64,000 nucleotides of DNA from Paenibacillus sp. LHD-38 (GCF_031157315.1 NZ_JAVIFU010000017.1:86904-150903); one strand, 5' to 3'. Shown: positions 54,140 to 63,602, counted from the first letter of the stretch. Translations and numbers: made by a program. The notes: generated by a model not told the origin, from the sequence alone.

Positions 54140-54400
54140 GTTCGATAGCTGAAAAAGTTGTCGAAAAATGCAAACATCCAGCTGCGGATTAAACAGCTGG
54201 ATACGGCTTCAGGCGAGCTGCTGAGGAAAGAGACGAGCGTTAAACCCGTAAACGAGGTCTAGAGGTTCGAGTTTATAGGCGAATCAGTAGGTAAAGAGGG
54301 AAAGTGCCTGCTTAGTTCCGGAAGCGCTCTGACGAGAAGATCAAGGCTTTAGCAGCTTGACGAACAGCTGGTATTCGGTCATGCACGAATTGGTGGTTAT
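54140..54400 (+). other. Possible decayed coding remnant between odhB and the PAS kinase
   Basis: One frame reads IQLRIKQLDTASGELL and continues to KPVNEV before a TAG at 54260-54262, then goes on with RFEFIGESVGKEGKCLLSSG before another stop. The composition is coding-like, but there is no start, ribosome-binding site or recognised family. It may be the remains of a lost gene. Confidence 0.3.
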
Positions 54401-54503
54401 GCCTTTTTACATATAAATCTTATTGCGGAGCAGGAAGACGGCAGGCGATGTTGAAAGTAACAAACAGATAAAGTTAATTGCTCCAATAAGGTGGGTTATG
54501 CAG

Positions 54504-56339
54504 ATGGAAAGTAATGAAATTAATGAGCGATTGAGAGAAAGTGAAGAACGGTACCAGCATCTGGTCCATATGCTCCCTGACGGGCTTATTATTTTTTGTG
54601 AAGGATATATCGTATTTGCGAATCGCACGTTATTGAGCATCTTTGGTGTCAGCAGATTGGATGAAATCATCGGGCATCCCATGAACGAATTCGTTCATCC
54701 TGAATTTTTGGAATTATTTCCGGTCAATATTAATTATCTTATCCGTGATGCAAATCCGTCTAAGTTTATCAATTACAAGCTGCTTCGCTTAAATCAGGAG
54801 CCATTTGAGGTGGAGCTGAGAGCTGTTGAAGTGATGTTTGAAGGGAAGCAGGCTGTTCAGCTCATTATCCGTGACATCTCGAACCGGATTCGTATGGAAG
54901 CCTCCTTGCATGAGAAGGATTTCTTATACAAAAGCCTAATGGAGAACGTCGTAGCTGGCGTGTTCGTAGGCCAAAAAAATAATATCGTATACGCCAATCC
55001 CTATTTGGCCGATATGTTCGGTTATTCGGAAAAAGAGCTGCTAATGATCTCGCTAATTGATTTGATGTCGGAAGATGAAGTCAATCGGATCCAAAACGAA
55101 GTGATGCAGAGTATGGCTAATGGTAACATACAATTCCCGCTCAAATTTAAAGGGAAGAAAAAAGACGGCACCCCTATCTATGTGGAAGGGAACAGTTCCC
55201 TTATTATGCTGGATGGGTTACCTTCCTTACTTGGTACGGTACAAGATGTTACCTTTAAACGTGAAAAAGAGAAGCTGCTGAGGGACAGCGCGAAGCTCTA
55301 TCAGAAAATGATCAAATTCGTTCCCGAACCCATTGTGATAAGCGATGAGGGGATTATCGTCTATGCGAACAAGCTTGCCCTGCAGTTGATCGGTTTAGAT
55401 GAAGAAAGCCAGGTTATTAACAGGAGCTTATTTGAATTCATTCACCCAAGCCAGCATAGCGCGACCCTTGAGACGGTACATAATATCATGTCTTCGGATG
55501 ATGCGACCCCCTTTCAAGAACGAATCATCGTTCGTTCTGAAGGACAATTCATGGATGTGGAAATATCAAGTATCCGGATCAATAATTATATGGGCAAGGA
55601 TGTTATGCTCAGCGTAATTCGGGACTTGACCGACCGCAAGCGCTCGGAGGAGGTACTTATTCGCTCGGAGAAGCTATCTGCGATTGGTCAACTTGCTGCT
55701 GGTGTAGCGCATGAGATCCGTAATCCGTTGACAGCGCTCAAAGGTTTTACGCAGCTTTTGAGTGCCAGATATCCCGAGCAGCCGCAATATTTTGATATTA
55801 TGGCAAATGAAATTGATCGCATTACGCTGATTGTTAATGAATTTATGACGCTGGCCAAGCCGCATTTCACCCAATTTAACTATGAACCGCTTGAGCCAAT
55901 TTTACAAAGCGTGCTCTCGATATTGGAAACACAAGCAATTTTGTTGAATGTGGAGCTTAAGGTTTGTTTTGACCATACTAGGCCAATGATTTTTTGTAAT
56001 GCGGATCAGCTGAGGCAGGTATTTCTGAACCTAATCAAAAATGCCCTTGAGGCAATGCCCCAAGGGGGAGAGGTTGTCTTAACGGTTGCCACAACGGATG
56101 ACGGAAAAGTGCAAATACGGATTAAGGACGGCGGCATCGGCATACCCGAGGAATTAATCAAGAAGATAGGGGAGCCTTTTGTAACGACGAAGGAAAAAGG
56201 GACCGGCCTGGGGATTATGATCAGCACGCGTATTATCGAAGCGCATAAGGGTACGCTTCGAATCAGCAGCGTGATCAATGAGGGCACGGTCGTGGAAATT
56301 ATATTGCCCGTACAGGAACAGGAAGAAAGTAAATCTTAA
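54504..56339 (+). CDS. Multi-PAS sensor histidine kinase
   Basis: A 611-residue soluble kinase with three PAS domains in tandem, starting at about residues 15 (YQHLVHMLPDGLIIFCEGYI), 135 (LYKSLMENVVAGVFVGQKNN) and 265 (YQKMIKFVPEPIVISDEGII). HisKA follows with GVAHEIRNPLTALKGFTQLL, then HATPase_c (NLIKNALEAMPQGGEVV, KDGGIGIPEEL, GTGLGIMISTRII). No membrane segment. The architecture is that of KinA/KinC-like sporulation kinases feeding Spo0F, which is an inference from the family. The ATG at 54504 lies 9 bp after AAGGTGG; longer frames have no site. It is an orphan kinase and its 3' end overlaps the MFS gene by 4 bp. Confidence 0.88.
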   Translation: MESNEINERLRESEERYQHLVHMLPDGLIIFCEGYIVFANRTLLSIFGVSRLDEIIGHPMNEFVHPEFLELFPVNINYLIRDANPSKFINYKLLRLNQEPFEVELRAVEVMFEGKQAVQLIIRDISNRIRMEASLHEKDFLYKSLMENVVAGVFVGQKNNIVYANPYLADMFGYSEKELLMISLIDLMSEDEVNRIQNEVMQSMANGNIQFPLKFKGKKKDGTPIYVEGNSSLIMLDGLPSLLGTVQDVTFKREKEKLLRDSAKLYQKMIKFVPEPIVISDEGIIVYANKLALQLIGLDEESQVINRSLFEFIHPSQHSATLETVHNIMSSDDATPFQERIIVRSEGQFMDVEISSIRINNYMGKDVMLSVIRDLTDRKRSEEVLIRSEKLSAIGQLAAGVAHEIRNPLTALKGFTQLLSARYPEQPQYFDIMANEIDRITLIVNEFMTLAKPHFTQFNYEPLEPILQSVLSILETQAILLNVELKVCFDHTRPMIFCNADQLRQVFLNLIKNALEAMPQGGEVVLTVATTDDGKVQIRIKDGGIGIPEELIKKIGEPFVTTKEKGTGLGIMISTRIIEAHKGTLRISSVINEGTVVEIILPVQEQEESKS

Positions 56340-57571
56340 GCCTTGGATGATCCTAAAGCAGGTTCGCCGCCAGCACCCGTCAAGCGTTTGCGCTTGTGAT
56401 GAAGGATATAATAGATGACGGAGGAAAAGGCGATAATAATGGCGCACAGCATATACATAGCGCTATACCCGTAGCTTGTAGCCAGCGCTCCTAGCGAATA
56501 AGAGCCAATTCCATAACCGAGGTCAAACAGTAAATAAAACGTTGCGGTGGCGAGTCCTCTGCGGTGAGCGGGTGCCGCGAGTACGGCAATCGTTTGGAAG
56601 CAGGGCAGCAGGGCACCGTATCCAAGGCCAATGATGGCACCGGAAGCAAGCAGCATCGCGGGCGAATCGGCTTGGCTGAGCAGCAGCATACCAATCGTAA
56701 AGACGGCAATACTAGGGTAAACAATGACATGCTCGCCAACGCGGTCTAGCAATTTCCCGACTATCGGACGCGGCAAAACGATCATTATGCCAAAGCAGAC
56801 GAAGAAATAGCTCGCATATTGATCAATGGCTTGCTCATGCGTATAGACGGACATAAAGGTTACTAATCCGCTATAGGCAAACGCGACGACAAAGCCGCTG
56901 AGCGCAATCGGAACGGCCTTCCGCTCTACGAGATCGCGCCAATGCAGCCTGCCCTTGTTTTGTATACGGGGTTGTTCTTTCGCCGCGGCAGCCGCTATCT
57001 GCTCACGGGTTTGACGCCTGGTTGATGCGCCGAGCACGAATGCGATAAGCGAGCATACCGCGCATAAAACGAACATCGCCGTAAATCCGCCATGTGTCGT
57101 AATCGTCAAGCCGACGAATGGGCCGATAACCATAGCTAAGCTCATAAACAAACTAAAATAGCTGATGCCTTCACCCTTGCGATGTTCCGGGATAATTCCG
57201 ATTGCCGTGGTGTTCGTTGAGGTGGTTGCAATCGCAAAGGTGCCTCCATGAAAAAAACGAACAAGCAGCAGCATAGCGTAACCAAAAACGCCTAGGTAAG
57301 CGACCGAAAACAAAAGAAAAAGAAGCAAAGATAAAATGACGATTTTACGCTCGCCATACTTGGTCATGAGTTGGCCGGCGAAGGGCCGAAGCAGTACGGA
57401 AGCAATAACAAAAACGGTCATGGACAAACCGGCCTGCGTATCCGACCCGCCAAGCCCGTTCGTGACATAAACGGATAATGCCGTAGCGAGCGTATAAAAC
57501 GAGAAAAATAAGAAAAAGCTGCTTAAGCATATTTTTACGAAGTCAGCGCTCCATAATTTGTTGGTATTCAA
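56336..57571 (-). CDS. MFS transporter
   Basis: A 411-residue twelve-segment MFS protein (AFVLG, VGPFVGLTITTHGGFTAMFVL in the middle, LLDRVGEHVIVYPSIAVFTI later). It starts with TTG at 57571, with AGGGGA 9 bp upstream. Its neighbour on the same strand is a MarR regulator, 65 bp upstream, a common pair for drug or organic-peroxide export. The last residues (KRLTGAGGEPALGSSKA) are a polar tail. The substrate is unknown. Confidence 0.87.
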   Translation of the reverse strand: MNTNKLWSADFVKICLSSFFLFFSFYTLATALSVYVTNGLGGSDTQAGLSMTVFVIASVLLRPFAGQLMTKYGERKIVILSLLLFLLFSVAYLGVFGYAMLLLVRFFHGGTFAIATTSTNTTAIGIIPEHRKGEGISYFSLFMSLAMVIGPFVGLTITTHGGFTAMFVLCAVCSLIAFVLGASTRRQTREQIAAAAAKEQPRIQNKGRLHWRDLVERKAVPIALSGFVVAFAYSGLVTFMSVYTHEQAIDQYASYFFVCFGIMIVLPRPIVGKLLDRVGEHVIVYPSIAVFTIGMLLLSQADSPAMLLASGAIIGLGYGALLPCFQTIAVLAAPAHRRGLATATFYLLFDLGYGIGSYSLGALATSYGYSAMYMLCAIIIAFSSVIYYILHHKRKRLTGAGGEPALGSSKA

Positions 57572-57636
57572 TGCTAGTTCCCCTCTCAGATGACAGTCAT
57601 GCCCCCATGAGTAAGTGATATTCGTATTCTGAATGG

Positions 57637-58062
57637 TTAATGGGCTGATGCATTTTTGTTGATTTTGGACATAAAGTCCATAAAGGCTTTAATTTCTTCC
57701 GCCGAGATATCCGTTAACATTTGCTCGACATAATTTGCCTCAATCGGTGCAAGTTCATGAGCGCTTGTCCTGCCAGACTCCGTAATATAGAGCAGCTGCG
57801 AGCGCCGGTCATTGGGATTCGCTGCCCGCCTAACCAGAGCTTTTCGCTCGAGCTGATCGACTAAACGCGTAATGTTGGCAGGGTCTTTGTCCGTACGTTG
57901 AGCCAAATCCTTGTGCGTAATTCCATCATGCTCGTCTAAGCACATCAGCAGCGACCATTGCTCAGGCGTAATGTCATGTTCTTGGAAAAGCTGCTGCAGC
58001 CGCTGGTTTAAACGGCGTCCGGTGTTGCTAATCATATATCCGACTGATTGTTTCAATTCCAT
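57637..58062 (-). CDS. MarR family transcriptional regulator
   Basis: A 141-residue MarR winged-helix protein. ITPEQWSLLMCLDEHDGITHKDLAQRTDKDPANITRLVDQLERK is the DNA-binding core, and VRRAANPNDRRSQLLYITESG contains the wing with the conserved DxRxxxxxLT pattern (NDRRSQLLYIT). Its promoter is covered by an inverted-repeat operator, so autoregulation is likely. AGGTGA precedes the ATG. It probably controls the downstream MFS gene too. Confidence 0.9.
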   Translation of the reverse strand: MELKQSVGYMISNTGRRLNQRLQQLFQEHDITPEQWSLLMCLDEHDGITHKDLAQRTDKDPANITRLVDQLERKALVRRAANPNDRRSQLLYITESGRTSAHELAPIEANYVEQMLTDISAEEIKAFMDFMSKINKNASAH

Positions 58063-58083
58063 TGTGTCACCTGCTCTTGTTAT

Positions 58084-58127
58084 TTAGTTGATATAACAAT
58101 AATACGCTTATCAACTAAGTGGGTCAA
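58084..58127 (-). promoter_or_regulatory. Promoter and probable MarR operator
   Basis: On the minus strand TTGACC (plus 58122-58127), a 17-bp spacer and TATTAT (plus 58099-58104) form the promoter. Perfect 10-bp inverted half sites TTAGTTGATA (58084-58093) and TATCAACTAA (58110-58119) flank the -10: one lies in the spacer, the other near the transcription start. MarR binding would block initiation. Confidence 0.8.
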
Positions 58128-58156
58128 CTGCTCCAATCCATAAATCTGGATTGAAG

Positions 58157-59014
58157 CTATTCTGCGTTGTTTTGACGGAGTTGATTCTGCTTACGATATT
58201 GCTCGGGAGTGAAGTCCGTATGAAGTTTAAAGGCGCGGCTGAAATGCGAGGGATGCTTGAATCCGACCTCGTAACCTACGTCGGTTATGGGCTGCACGCC
58301 ATCGATCAGCTCGATTTTGGCTTGATAAATTCTTCGCTGCATCAGGAATTGAAAAATAGTAAAACCCGTAACCTCCTTAAATGTTTTCGCCAAATAATAT
58401 TTGCTTAAATGAAGCTCGGCTTGAATGCCCTCAAGCGTAATATCCTCGTTGAAATGGCATTCCAAATAGGAGATGACCGATTGGACATGCTGCTCCTTAG
58501 AGGAAGGAAAGATTGGTTTTTCCTTTAGCGGCTTCTGGCAAAGCTGATTGATCAAAATCAGCAAATCAAGCAGCTGCGCTTGAAAGCGCTGATAAGAGAA
58601 AGTGTCCTGCTGGGAATACAGCTGCCCAAGGCGATGAAGCGCTGCTTCGACCTCTGCCTTCTCGGCACCGCGCAGCTGAAGTCTTACATTATGAAGCTTC
58701 TGGAATGGCTCTAGCAAATCCGTTGCAAAAGACGGCTGGATAAATTGTTTAAAATAAAACGGATCGAAATGAAGGGTGGAGCGGTGATATTCCACGCTGG
58801 GATCGATATGCGCACGGTGAAGCGTCATTCCGTGCATAAGTAGAAGGTCGCCGGGTTCAAGTACGTATATGCGGTCATTTATGAGATAGTTCACTTTGCC
58901 GCCATGGAAGTAATAAATCTCATAGTGGAAATGGGTATGGTACTGGACCTGAGCGTTAAAGTCAGAGCTGGTACCCATCGTAAAAGGTGCGCTGATTCGG
59001 TGCTGCGTGCTCAT
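58157..59014 (-). CDS. AraC family transcriptional regulator with cupin domain
   Basis: A 285-residue AraC/XylS protein. The N-terminal cupin sensor has YHTHFHYEIYYFHGGKVNYL and LEPGDLLLMHGMTLHRAHID. The C-terminal DNA-binding domain has two helix-turn-helix motifs: EGIQAELHLSKYYLAKTFKEVTG and ITDVGYEVGFKHPSHFSRAFKL, ending FTPEQYRKQN. GAGGGAG stands 8 bp before the ATG. It is divergent from the Gfo/Idh/MocA pair, which it most likely controls in response to a sugar or sugar acid. Confidence 0.9.
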   Translation of the reverse strand: MSTQHRISAPFTMGTSSDFNAQVQYHTHFHYEIYYFHGGKVNYLINDRIYVLEPGDLLLMHGMTLHRAHIDPSVEYHRSTLHFDPFYFKQFIQPSFATDLLEPFQKLHNVRLQLRGAEKAEVEAALHRLGQLYSQQDTFSYQRFQAQLLDLLILINQLCQKPLKEKPIFPSSKEQHVQSVISYLECHFNEDITLEGIQAELHLSKYYLAKTFKEVTGFTIFQFLMQRRIYQAKIELIDGVQPITDVGYEVGFKHPSHFSRAFKLHTDFTPEQYRKQNQLRQNNAE

Positions 59015-59188
59015 GTGATCGACTCCCTCTCATAAGTACCCTCATTATACACCAACCACAGTCAAATAAAAGCGTAAACAGGATAATGCGAATGAAGTCG
59101 GCTTGACCCCAAAATGTTACCATAGAGGCAGACAAATCAAGTTAGCTAGCATAATCATTTTACTTTTTAATAAAGGGGCGGCATCCGG

Positions 59189-60325
59189 ATGCAGATCGTT
59201 CGTTTGGGAATTATCGGGCTGGGTAATATGGGTAAAGGTCATATTGGTTACTTATTGAAAGGCGAAGTAAGCGGGGTCGAAATTACCGCGGTCAGCGACA
59301 GCATAGAAGCAAATCTTCAATGGGCGAAAGAAAAGCTTGGCGACCAAGTGGGCCTCTATGCCGATCCGTATGAGATGATGGATTCCGGCTTGATCGACGG
59401 CGTGCTAATTGCAACGCCCCATTTCTCTCATCCAGAGCTTGCAATCGCTTGCTTTGAGCGGGGACTGCATGTGTTGTGCGAGAAGCCGGCAGGCGTTTAC
59501 ACCAAGCAGGTTCGCCAAATGAATGAGGCGGGCAGCAAAGCGAATGTGAAATTCAGCATGATGTATAACCAGCGTACGAATCCGTTATATGTGAAATTGA
59601 AAGAATTGATTGACGCGGGAGAACTGGGCGAAGTAAAACGCACTAATTGGATTATTACAAACTGGTACCGCTCTCAAAGCTATTATGATTCAGGTACATG
59701 GCGGGCAACTTGGGCTGGTGAAGGCGGAGGCGTCTTGCTCAATCAAGATCCGCATCAGCTTGATTTGTGGCAGTGGACGATCAGCATGATGCCGAAGCGC
59801 GTCCGTGCATTTTGTTATTTCGGCAAGCATCGTAATATTGAGGTTGAGGATGACGTTACGGCTTTCGTGGAGTATGAAAACGGTGCCACCGGCGTATTCG
59901 TTACAACAACAGGCGAAGCGCCAGGAACGAACCGGCTTGAAATTAGCGGTGATCGCGGGAAAATCGTCATCGAAAATAATGAACTGACCTTCTGGCGTTT
60001 GCGCGTGCCTGAGCCTGAGTTCAATAAACAATTTACAGGCGGCTTTGGCCAGCCGGAATGCTGGAAATGCGAAATTCCGGTTCAAGGCAGCTATCCAGAC
60101 CATAAAGGCATTACGCAAAACTTTGTGAATGCGATCTTGTTCGATGAGCCGTTGATCGCGCCGGGTGAGGAAGGCATTAAGGGACTTATGCTGTCAAATG
60201 CCATGCTGCTATCTACTTGGACCGACAACTGGGTTGACCTTCCAATCGATGAAGAGCTGTTCCACCAGCATTTGCAGGATCGGATTTTGAACTCGTCATT
60301 TCAGAAGGAGGAAGTTGGCAAATGA
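59189..60325 (+). CDS. Gfo/Idh/MocA family oxidoreductase
   Basis: A 378-residue NAD(P)-dependent dehydrogenase. The N-terminal Rossmann motif is LGIIGLGNMGKGHIGYL, the catalytic-lysine motif is LCEKPAGVYTKQV, and GEGGGVLLNQDPHQLDLWQW matches the substrate-binding region with the catalytic His. Family members oxidise or epimerise sugars such as myo-inositol, or act on 1,5-anhydro or keto sugars; the substrate here is unknown. It is the first gene of a two-gene unit behind an AraC regulator; the second paralog overlaps its stop (ATGA). Confidence 0.9.
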   Translation: MQIVRLGIIGLGNMGKGHIGYLLKGEVSGVEITAVSDSIEANLQWAKEKLGDQVGLYADPYEMMDSGLIDGVLIATPHFSHPELAIACFERGLHVLCEKPAGVYTKQVRQMNEAGSKANVKFSMMYNQRTNPLYVKLKELIDAGELGEVKRTNWIITNWYRSQSYYDSGTWRATWAGEGGGVLLNQDPHQLDLWQWTISMMPKRVRAFCYFGKHRNIEVEDDVTAFVEYENGATGVFVTTTGEAPGTNRLEISGDRGKIVIENNELTFWRLRVPEPEFNKQFTGGFGQPECWKCEIPVQGSYPDHKGITQNFVNAILFDEPLIAPGEEGIKGLMLSNAMLLSTWTDNWVDLPIDEELFHQHLQDRILNSSFQKEEVGK

Positions 60326-61395
60326 GTAAAGCAGACGGAATGAAATACGCGCCTAAGGGCAAGCCCAACAAAGTTGTAGAGGACGGGCAGTTCGTCATCG
60401 CTGCCGTCAGCCTGGATCATGGACATATTTACGGCATGTGTAACGGGCTTGTCGAAGCGGGAGCAACTTTGAAGTGGGTTTACGATTCCGACCCAGCCCG
60501 GGTGGAGGCATTTATTCGCCAATATCCACAGGTGCAGGCTGCTGATTCGGAAGAACAGGTACTCTCTGATCCCGAGGTGCAGCTGGTTGCCGCTGCAGCG
60601 ATTACGTCAGAGCGAGGTCCGCTTGGCGTACGTGTCATGCGAAGCGGGAAGCATTATTTTACAGATAAGGCGCCGTTTACGACGCTTGAGCAGCTTGCGG
60701 ATGCGCGTGAGGCTTACTCGGAAACCGGCAAGAAATATGCCGTCTACTACAGTGAGCGGCTGCATGTGGAAAGCGCTGTGTTTGCCGGTCAATTGATCGA
60801 GCAGGGTGCAATCGGACGTGTCGTGCAGGTCATGGGTCTTGGGCCGCATCGCTTGAACGCAGGCTCCCGTCCGGCTTGGTTTTTCGAGAAGGAAAAGTAC
60901 GGCGGCATTATTTGCGATATCGGATCGCATCAAATCGAGCAGTTTTTGTATTTTACAGGCAATCAGAATGCTAATGTCGTGAACAGCAAGGTTGCAAACT
61001 ACGCAAATAAGGATTATCCGGAGTTAGAGGATTTTGGCGATATGATGCTTGTGGGTGACAATGGGGCAACCGGCTATTTCCGTGTCGATTGGCTCACACC
61101 AAACGGCCTTGGCACCTGGGGTGACGGCCGTACCATCATTCTCGGAACGGATGGATATATCGAGCTGCGTAAATATATCGATATTGGCAGGGAAAAGGAA
61201 GGCGATCAGCTTTATTTGGTAAACGCGGACGGGGAGCAGCATATGCAGCTAGGCGGCAAGGTCGGTTTTCCGTATTTTGGCCAGCTGATACTAGATTGCT
61301 TGAACGGCACGGAAGTTGCAATGACTCAGGAGCATACCTTTAAAGCGGCGGAACTGTCGCTGCTGGCTCAGAAGCATGCGGTACGAGTGGAGTAG
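60322..61395 (+). CDS. Gfo/Idh/MocA-like oxidoreductase, diverged paralog
   Basis: A 357-residue second dehydrogenase-like protein. The N-terminal nucleotide fold is diverged (FVIAAVSLDHGHIYGMCNGL has no GxGxxG), and the EKP motif is changed to TDKAPFTT. The C-terminal part keeps the family sheet (GGIICDIGSHQIEQFLYFTG with the catalytic-type His region). It may have a changed cofactor or act as a partner of the first enzyme. Its start overlaps the upstream stop, so the two are translationally coupled. Confidence 0.85.
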   Translation: MSKADGMKYAPKGKPNKVVEDGQFVIAAVSLDHGHIYGMCNGLVEAGATLKWVYDSDPARVEAFIRQYPQVQAADSEEQVLSDPEVQLVAAAAITSERGPLGVRVMRSGKHYFTDKAPFTTLEQLADAREAYSETGKKYAVYYSERLHVESAVFAGQLIEQGAIGRVVQVMGLGPHRLNAGSRPAWFFEKEKYGGIICDIGSHQIEQFLYFTGNQNANVVNSKVANYANKDYPELEDFGDMMLVGDNGATGYFRVDWLTPNGLGTWGDGRTIILGTDGYIELRKYIDIGREKEGDQLYLVNADGEQHMQLGGKVGFPYFGQLILDCLNGTEVAMTQEHTFKAAELSLLAQKHAVRVE

Positions 61396-61425
61396 GAGTA
61401 AAAATCAATTTTGGCTTTGGCAAAG

Positions 61426-61466
61426 GAGAGCTGCCCGCAGTCGGTAACTGCGGGGGCTCTCTTTTT
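61426..61466 (+). terminator. Terminator of the oxidoreductase pair
   Basis: GAGAGC-TG-CCCGCAG and CTGCGGG-GG-CTCTC pair around a short loop, followed by TTTTTA. Confidence 0.88.
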
Positions 61467-61480
61467 ATAGGGCATCAGAT

Positions 61481-61876
61481 TTAATACTTTGCGTCTTTTT
61501 TCAATTCATAGATTTGAATGAAATCTTCTTTGACAACAACAGAGATAACGGTTTGGTTATTACTGAAGAAATGAGTATGCCCCAGCCTTTTATCCTCCAG
61601 CTCGTTCCAGCCTAAGCTGCTCAGCTCTTCGAAATACGCCAGCGGCGGGTAAAGGCCTTGTTCGCCGCCTATGCCTTTGAGATGGTACGTAGATCCCTTT
61701 AGAATATTGGGATTGCTAAATGTTGATGGCTGCTGCTCAGCATGAAGGGGGACAACGAATTGTTCATTTACGGCCGATGGTTTATAGCCCGCCGCCGCAT
61801 CGTAAGAAGGAACGCCGGTATTTGCGCATGCTGTCGTTATTCCGATCAATAGAATAATGCTCCAAAGTTTAAACAT
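61481..61876 (-). CDS. Putative lipoprotein of unknown function
   Basis: A 131-residue protein starting MFKLWSIILLIGITTACANT after GGAGGG. The hydrophobic N-terminus ends in TTAC, close to a lipobox (the -3 position is not ideal), so cell-surface lipid anchoring is probable but not certain. The rest is a small soluble domain (VVPLHAEQQPSTF, FFSNNQTVISVVVKEDFIQI) of no recognised family. It is convergent with the oxidoreductase pair. A copy of the 98-bp repeat lies just upstream of its start. Confidence 0.65.
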   Translation of the reverse strand: MFKLWSIILLIGITTACANTGVPSYDAAAGYKPSAVNEQFVVPLHAEQQPSTFSNPNILKGSTYHLKGIGGEQGLYPPLAYFEELSSLGWNELEDKRLGHTHFFSNNQTVISVVVKEDFIQIYELKKDAKY

Positions 61877-61913
61877 CTGGATAGCCCTCCAACCTTTATT
61901 TAGGAATGTATAT

Positions 61914-61996
61914 GTTTTCACTCATAAATGTGCTGATCTATCCCCGCAAAACGACTGCTGTTGCTGCTAAAAGTCGGAGACAGCCGTTTACGCTTG
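61914..61996 (+). repeat. Solitary diverged copy of the 98-bp intergenic repeat
   Basis: The sequence from GTTTTCACTCATAAATGTGC to the terminal CAGCCGTTTACGCTTG matches unit 1 of the cluster at 23627-23917 over about 82 bp. The AAACG/CGTTT outer stem is kept, but the inner stem is changed. It lies upstream of the lipoprotein gene and far from the first cluster. Confidence 0.85.
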
Positions 61997-62192
61997 TCGC
62001 ATAACCAATAAGACGAAAAAATTCCCACAAAGTTACATTCGGATTTCAAAAAGTTATTGGACGTCGCCGCGCTTGGTATGTTGGCATATCGTTTCGTTAA
62101 CTATAGGAGCCCTTATAATACCGTATAGCCTTAGTAAGAAGCGGCTTGCGCATTTGAAAAAGGAAATAAGATTGAGGGAGCATGAGAACTAA
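61997..62192. other. 196-bp stretch without a recognised gene, upstream of the Zur region
   Basis: No ORF with a good ribosome-binding site is seen, apart from a 22-codon frame that overlaps the Zur-box promoter. It contains no recognised RNA element. Confidence 0.4.
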
Positions 62193-62310
62193 ACGTAATT
62201 CTTACGATCTTGACGGAAGTTTTAGCTGTTGTTATACTAGTAAAGCGTAATGGTTACTATTAGTCGTCGGGAACGGCTTTTTATTTAAAGTATAATCGTA
62301 AAGATTACGT
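62193..62310 (+). promoter_or_regulatory. Sigma-A promoter with three Zur-like boxes
   Basis: The promoter is TTGACG (62210-62215), a 17-bp spacer and TATACT (62233-62238). Boxes with the CGTAA-N3-TTACG pattern of Bacillus Zur (TCGTAATNATTACGA) are at 62193-62207 (ACGTAATTCTTACGA), 62245-62259 (GCGTAATGGTTACTA, weaker) and 62296-62310 (TCGTAAAGATTACGT). They flank the -35 and the start region, so Zur with zinc should repress. Confidence 0.85.
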
Positions 62311-62355
62311 ATTAATCGAACCCTAAAGAGGATCAGAATAGAACAGAGGTGCACC

Positions 62356-63570
62356 ATGAAAGCGAATAAAATACCAGTGACCGTATTGAGCGGTTATTTG
62401 GGCGCAGGAAAGACGACCATTTTAAACCATGTATTAAACAATCGAGACGGGCTTAAAGTCGCAGTCATTATCAATGACTTAAGCGAACTGAATATTGATG
62501 CGAGCCTCATTAAGGATGGCGGAGGCTTATCTCGTACGGATGAGAAGCTTGTCGAGATGTCCAATGGCTGCATTTGCTGCACGCTTAGGGAAGATTTGTT
62601 GAAGGAGGTCGAGAAGCTGGCGAAGGAGAACCGTTTTGATTATATCTTAATCGAATCGACCGGCGTGGGCGAGCCGGTTCCTGTCGCTCAAACCTTCACC
62701 TACATCGATGAAGAGCAAGGTGTAGATTTGACGCAATTTTGCAAGCTGGATTGCATGGTAACGGTCGTTGACGCTTACAGCTTCTGGCATGATTATTCAT
62801 CCGGCGAAACGCTGCTGGAGAGAAGCCAAGCGGTAGGCGAGGATGATACCCGCGAGGTTGTGGATCTGCTGATTGACCAAATTGAATTTTGCGATGTACT
62901 GATATTGAATAAATGCGATCTCGTAGGCGAAGAGGAACTAGCGGAGCTTGAAGGTGTCCTTCGTGCCTTGCAGCCGCGCGCAACATTCATTCGAACCTCC
63001 AAAGGCGAAGTAGCTCCGAAGGCGATATTGAACACTTCGTTATTCAACTTCGACGAGGCCAGCCAATCGGCTGGCTGGATGAAGGAGATGGCTGCGCCTG
63101 CTCATACGCCTGAAACGGAAGAGTATGGGATATCCTCCTTCGTTTATGAACGGGTGAAGCCCTTCCATCCGGAGCGTCTTATGGATTGGATGAAGGAATG
63201 GCCGGAGGAAATCGTTCGTGCCAAAGGCATGGTCTGGCTGGCGACTCGAAATCAATACGCGCAAAGCCTAAGCCAAGCAGGACCATCCATCCAATTCGGA
63301 CCTGCTGGGCAATGGGCGGCTGCTTTGCCTGAGGCCGAGCGCGAAGCAGCGCTGCGGGAGGACCCGGAGCTTGCGGGGCTTTGGCATGATCAATATGGAG
63401 ACCGCATCAATAAGGTTGTATTTATCGGCATTTCCATGGACCGTGCGAAGCTGACTGATTCGCTTGACAGCTGCCTGCTTAGCGACAGCGAGCTTTTGCT
63501 GGATTGGAGCGATATTTCAGATGAGTTCCCGAATGCATCGGAGGAGCAAATGGAGCAAACCGTTCATTGA
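62356..63570 (+). CDS. COG0523 GTPase, YciC/ZagA-like zinc metallochaperone
   Basis: A 404-residue G3E GTPase. Walker A is [16 protein letters not shown], the metal-binding CxCC is [12 protein letters not shown], the switch region includes IESTGVGEP and the guanine motif is NKCDL. The C-terminal CobW_C domain follows. B. subtilis YciC (ZagA) is the Zur-controlled member that delivers zinc under starvation; three Zur-like boxes at this promoter support the same role here. It is followed after 32 bp by a Cys-poor L33 gene, another zinc-sparing function. Confidence 0.9.
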   Translation: MKANKIPVTVLSGYLGAGKTTILNHVLNNRDGLKVAVIINDLSELNIDASLIKDGGGLSRTDEKLVEMSNGCICCTLREDLLKEVEKLAKENRFDYILIESTGVGEPVPVAQTFTYIDEEQGVDLTQFCKLDCMVTVVDAYSFWHDYSSGETLLERSQAVGEDDTREVVDLLIDQIEFCDVLILNKCDLVGEEELAELEGVLRALQPRATFIRTSKGEVAPKAILNTSLFNFDEASQSAGWMKEMAAPAHTPETEEYGISSFVYERVKPFHPERLMDWMKEWPEEIVRAKGMVWLATRNQYAQSLSQAGPSIQFGPAGQWAAALPEAEREAALREDPELAGLWHDQYGDRINKVVFIGISMDRAKLTDSLDSCLLSDSELLLDWSDISDEFPNASEEQMEQTVH

Positions 63571-63602
63571 TTTTTATTTATGATTTTTGGGAGGTGAATG
63601 CT

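Noticed and set aside
62182..62250. A 22-codon ORF (MRTKRNSYDL...) with GAGGGAG
   Set aside because: It overlaps the promoter and Zur boxes, so it would not be transcribed from its own start.
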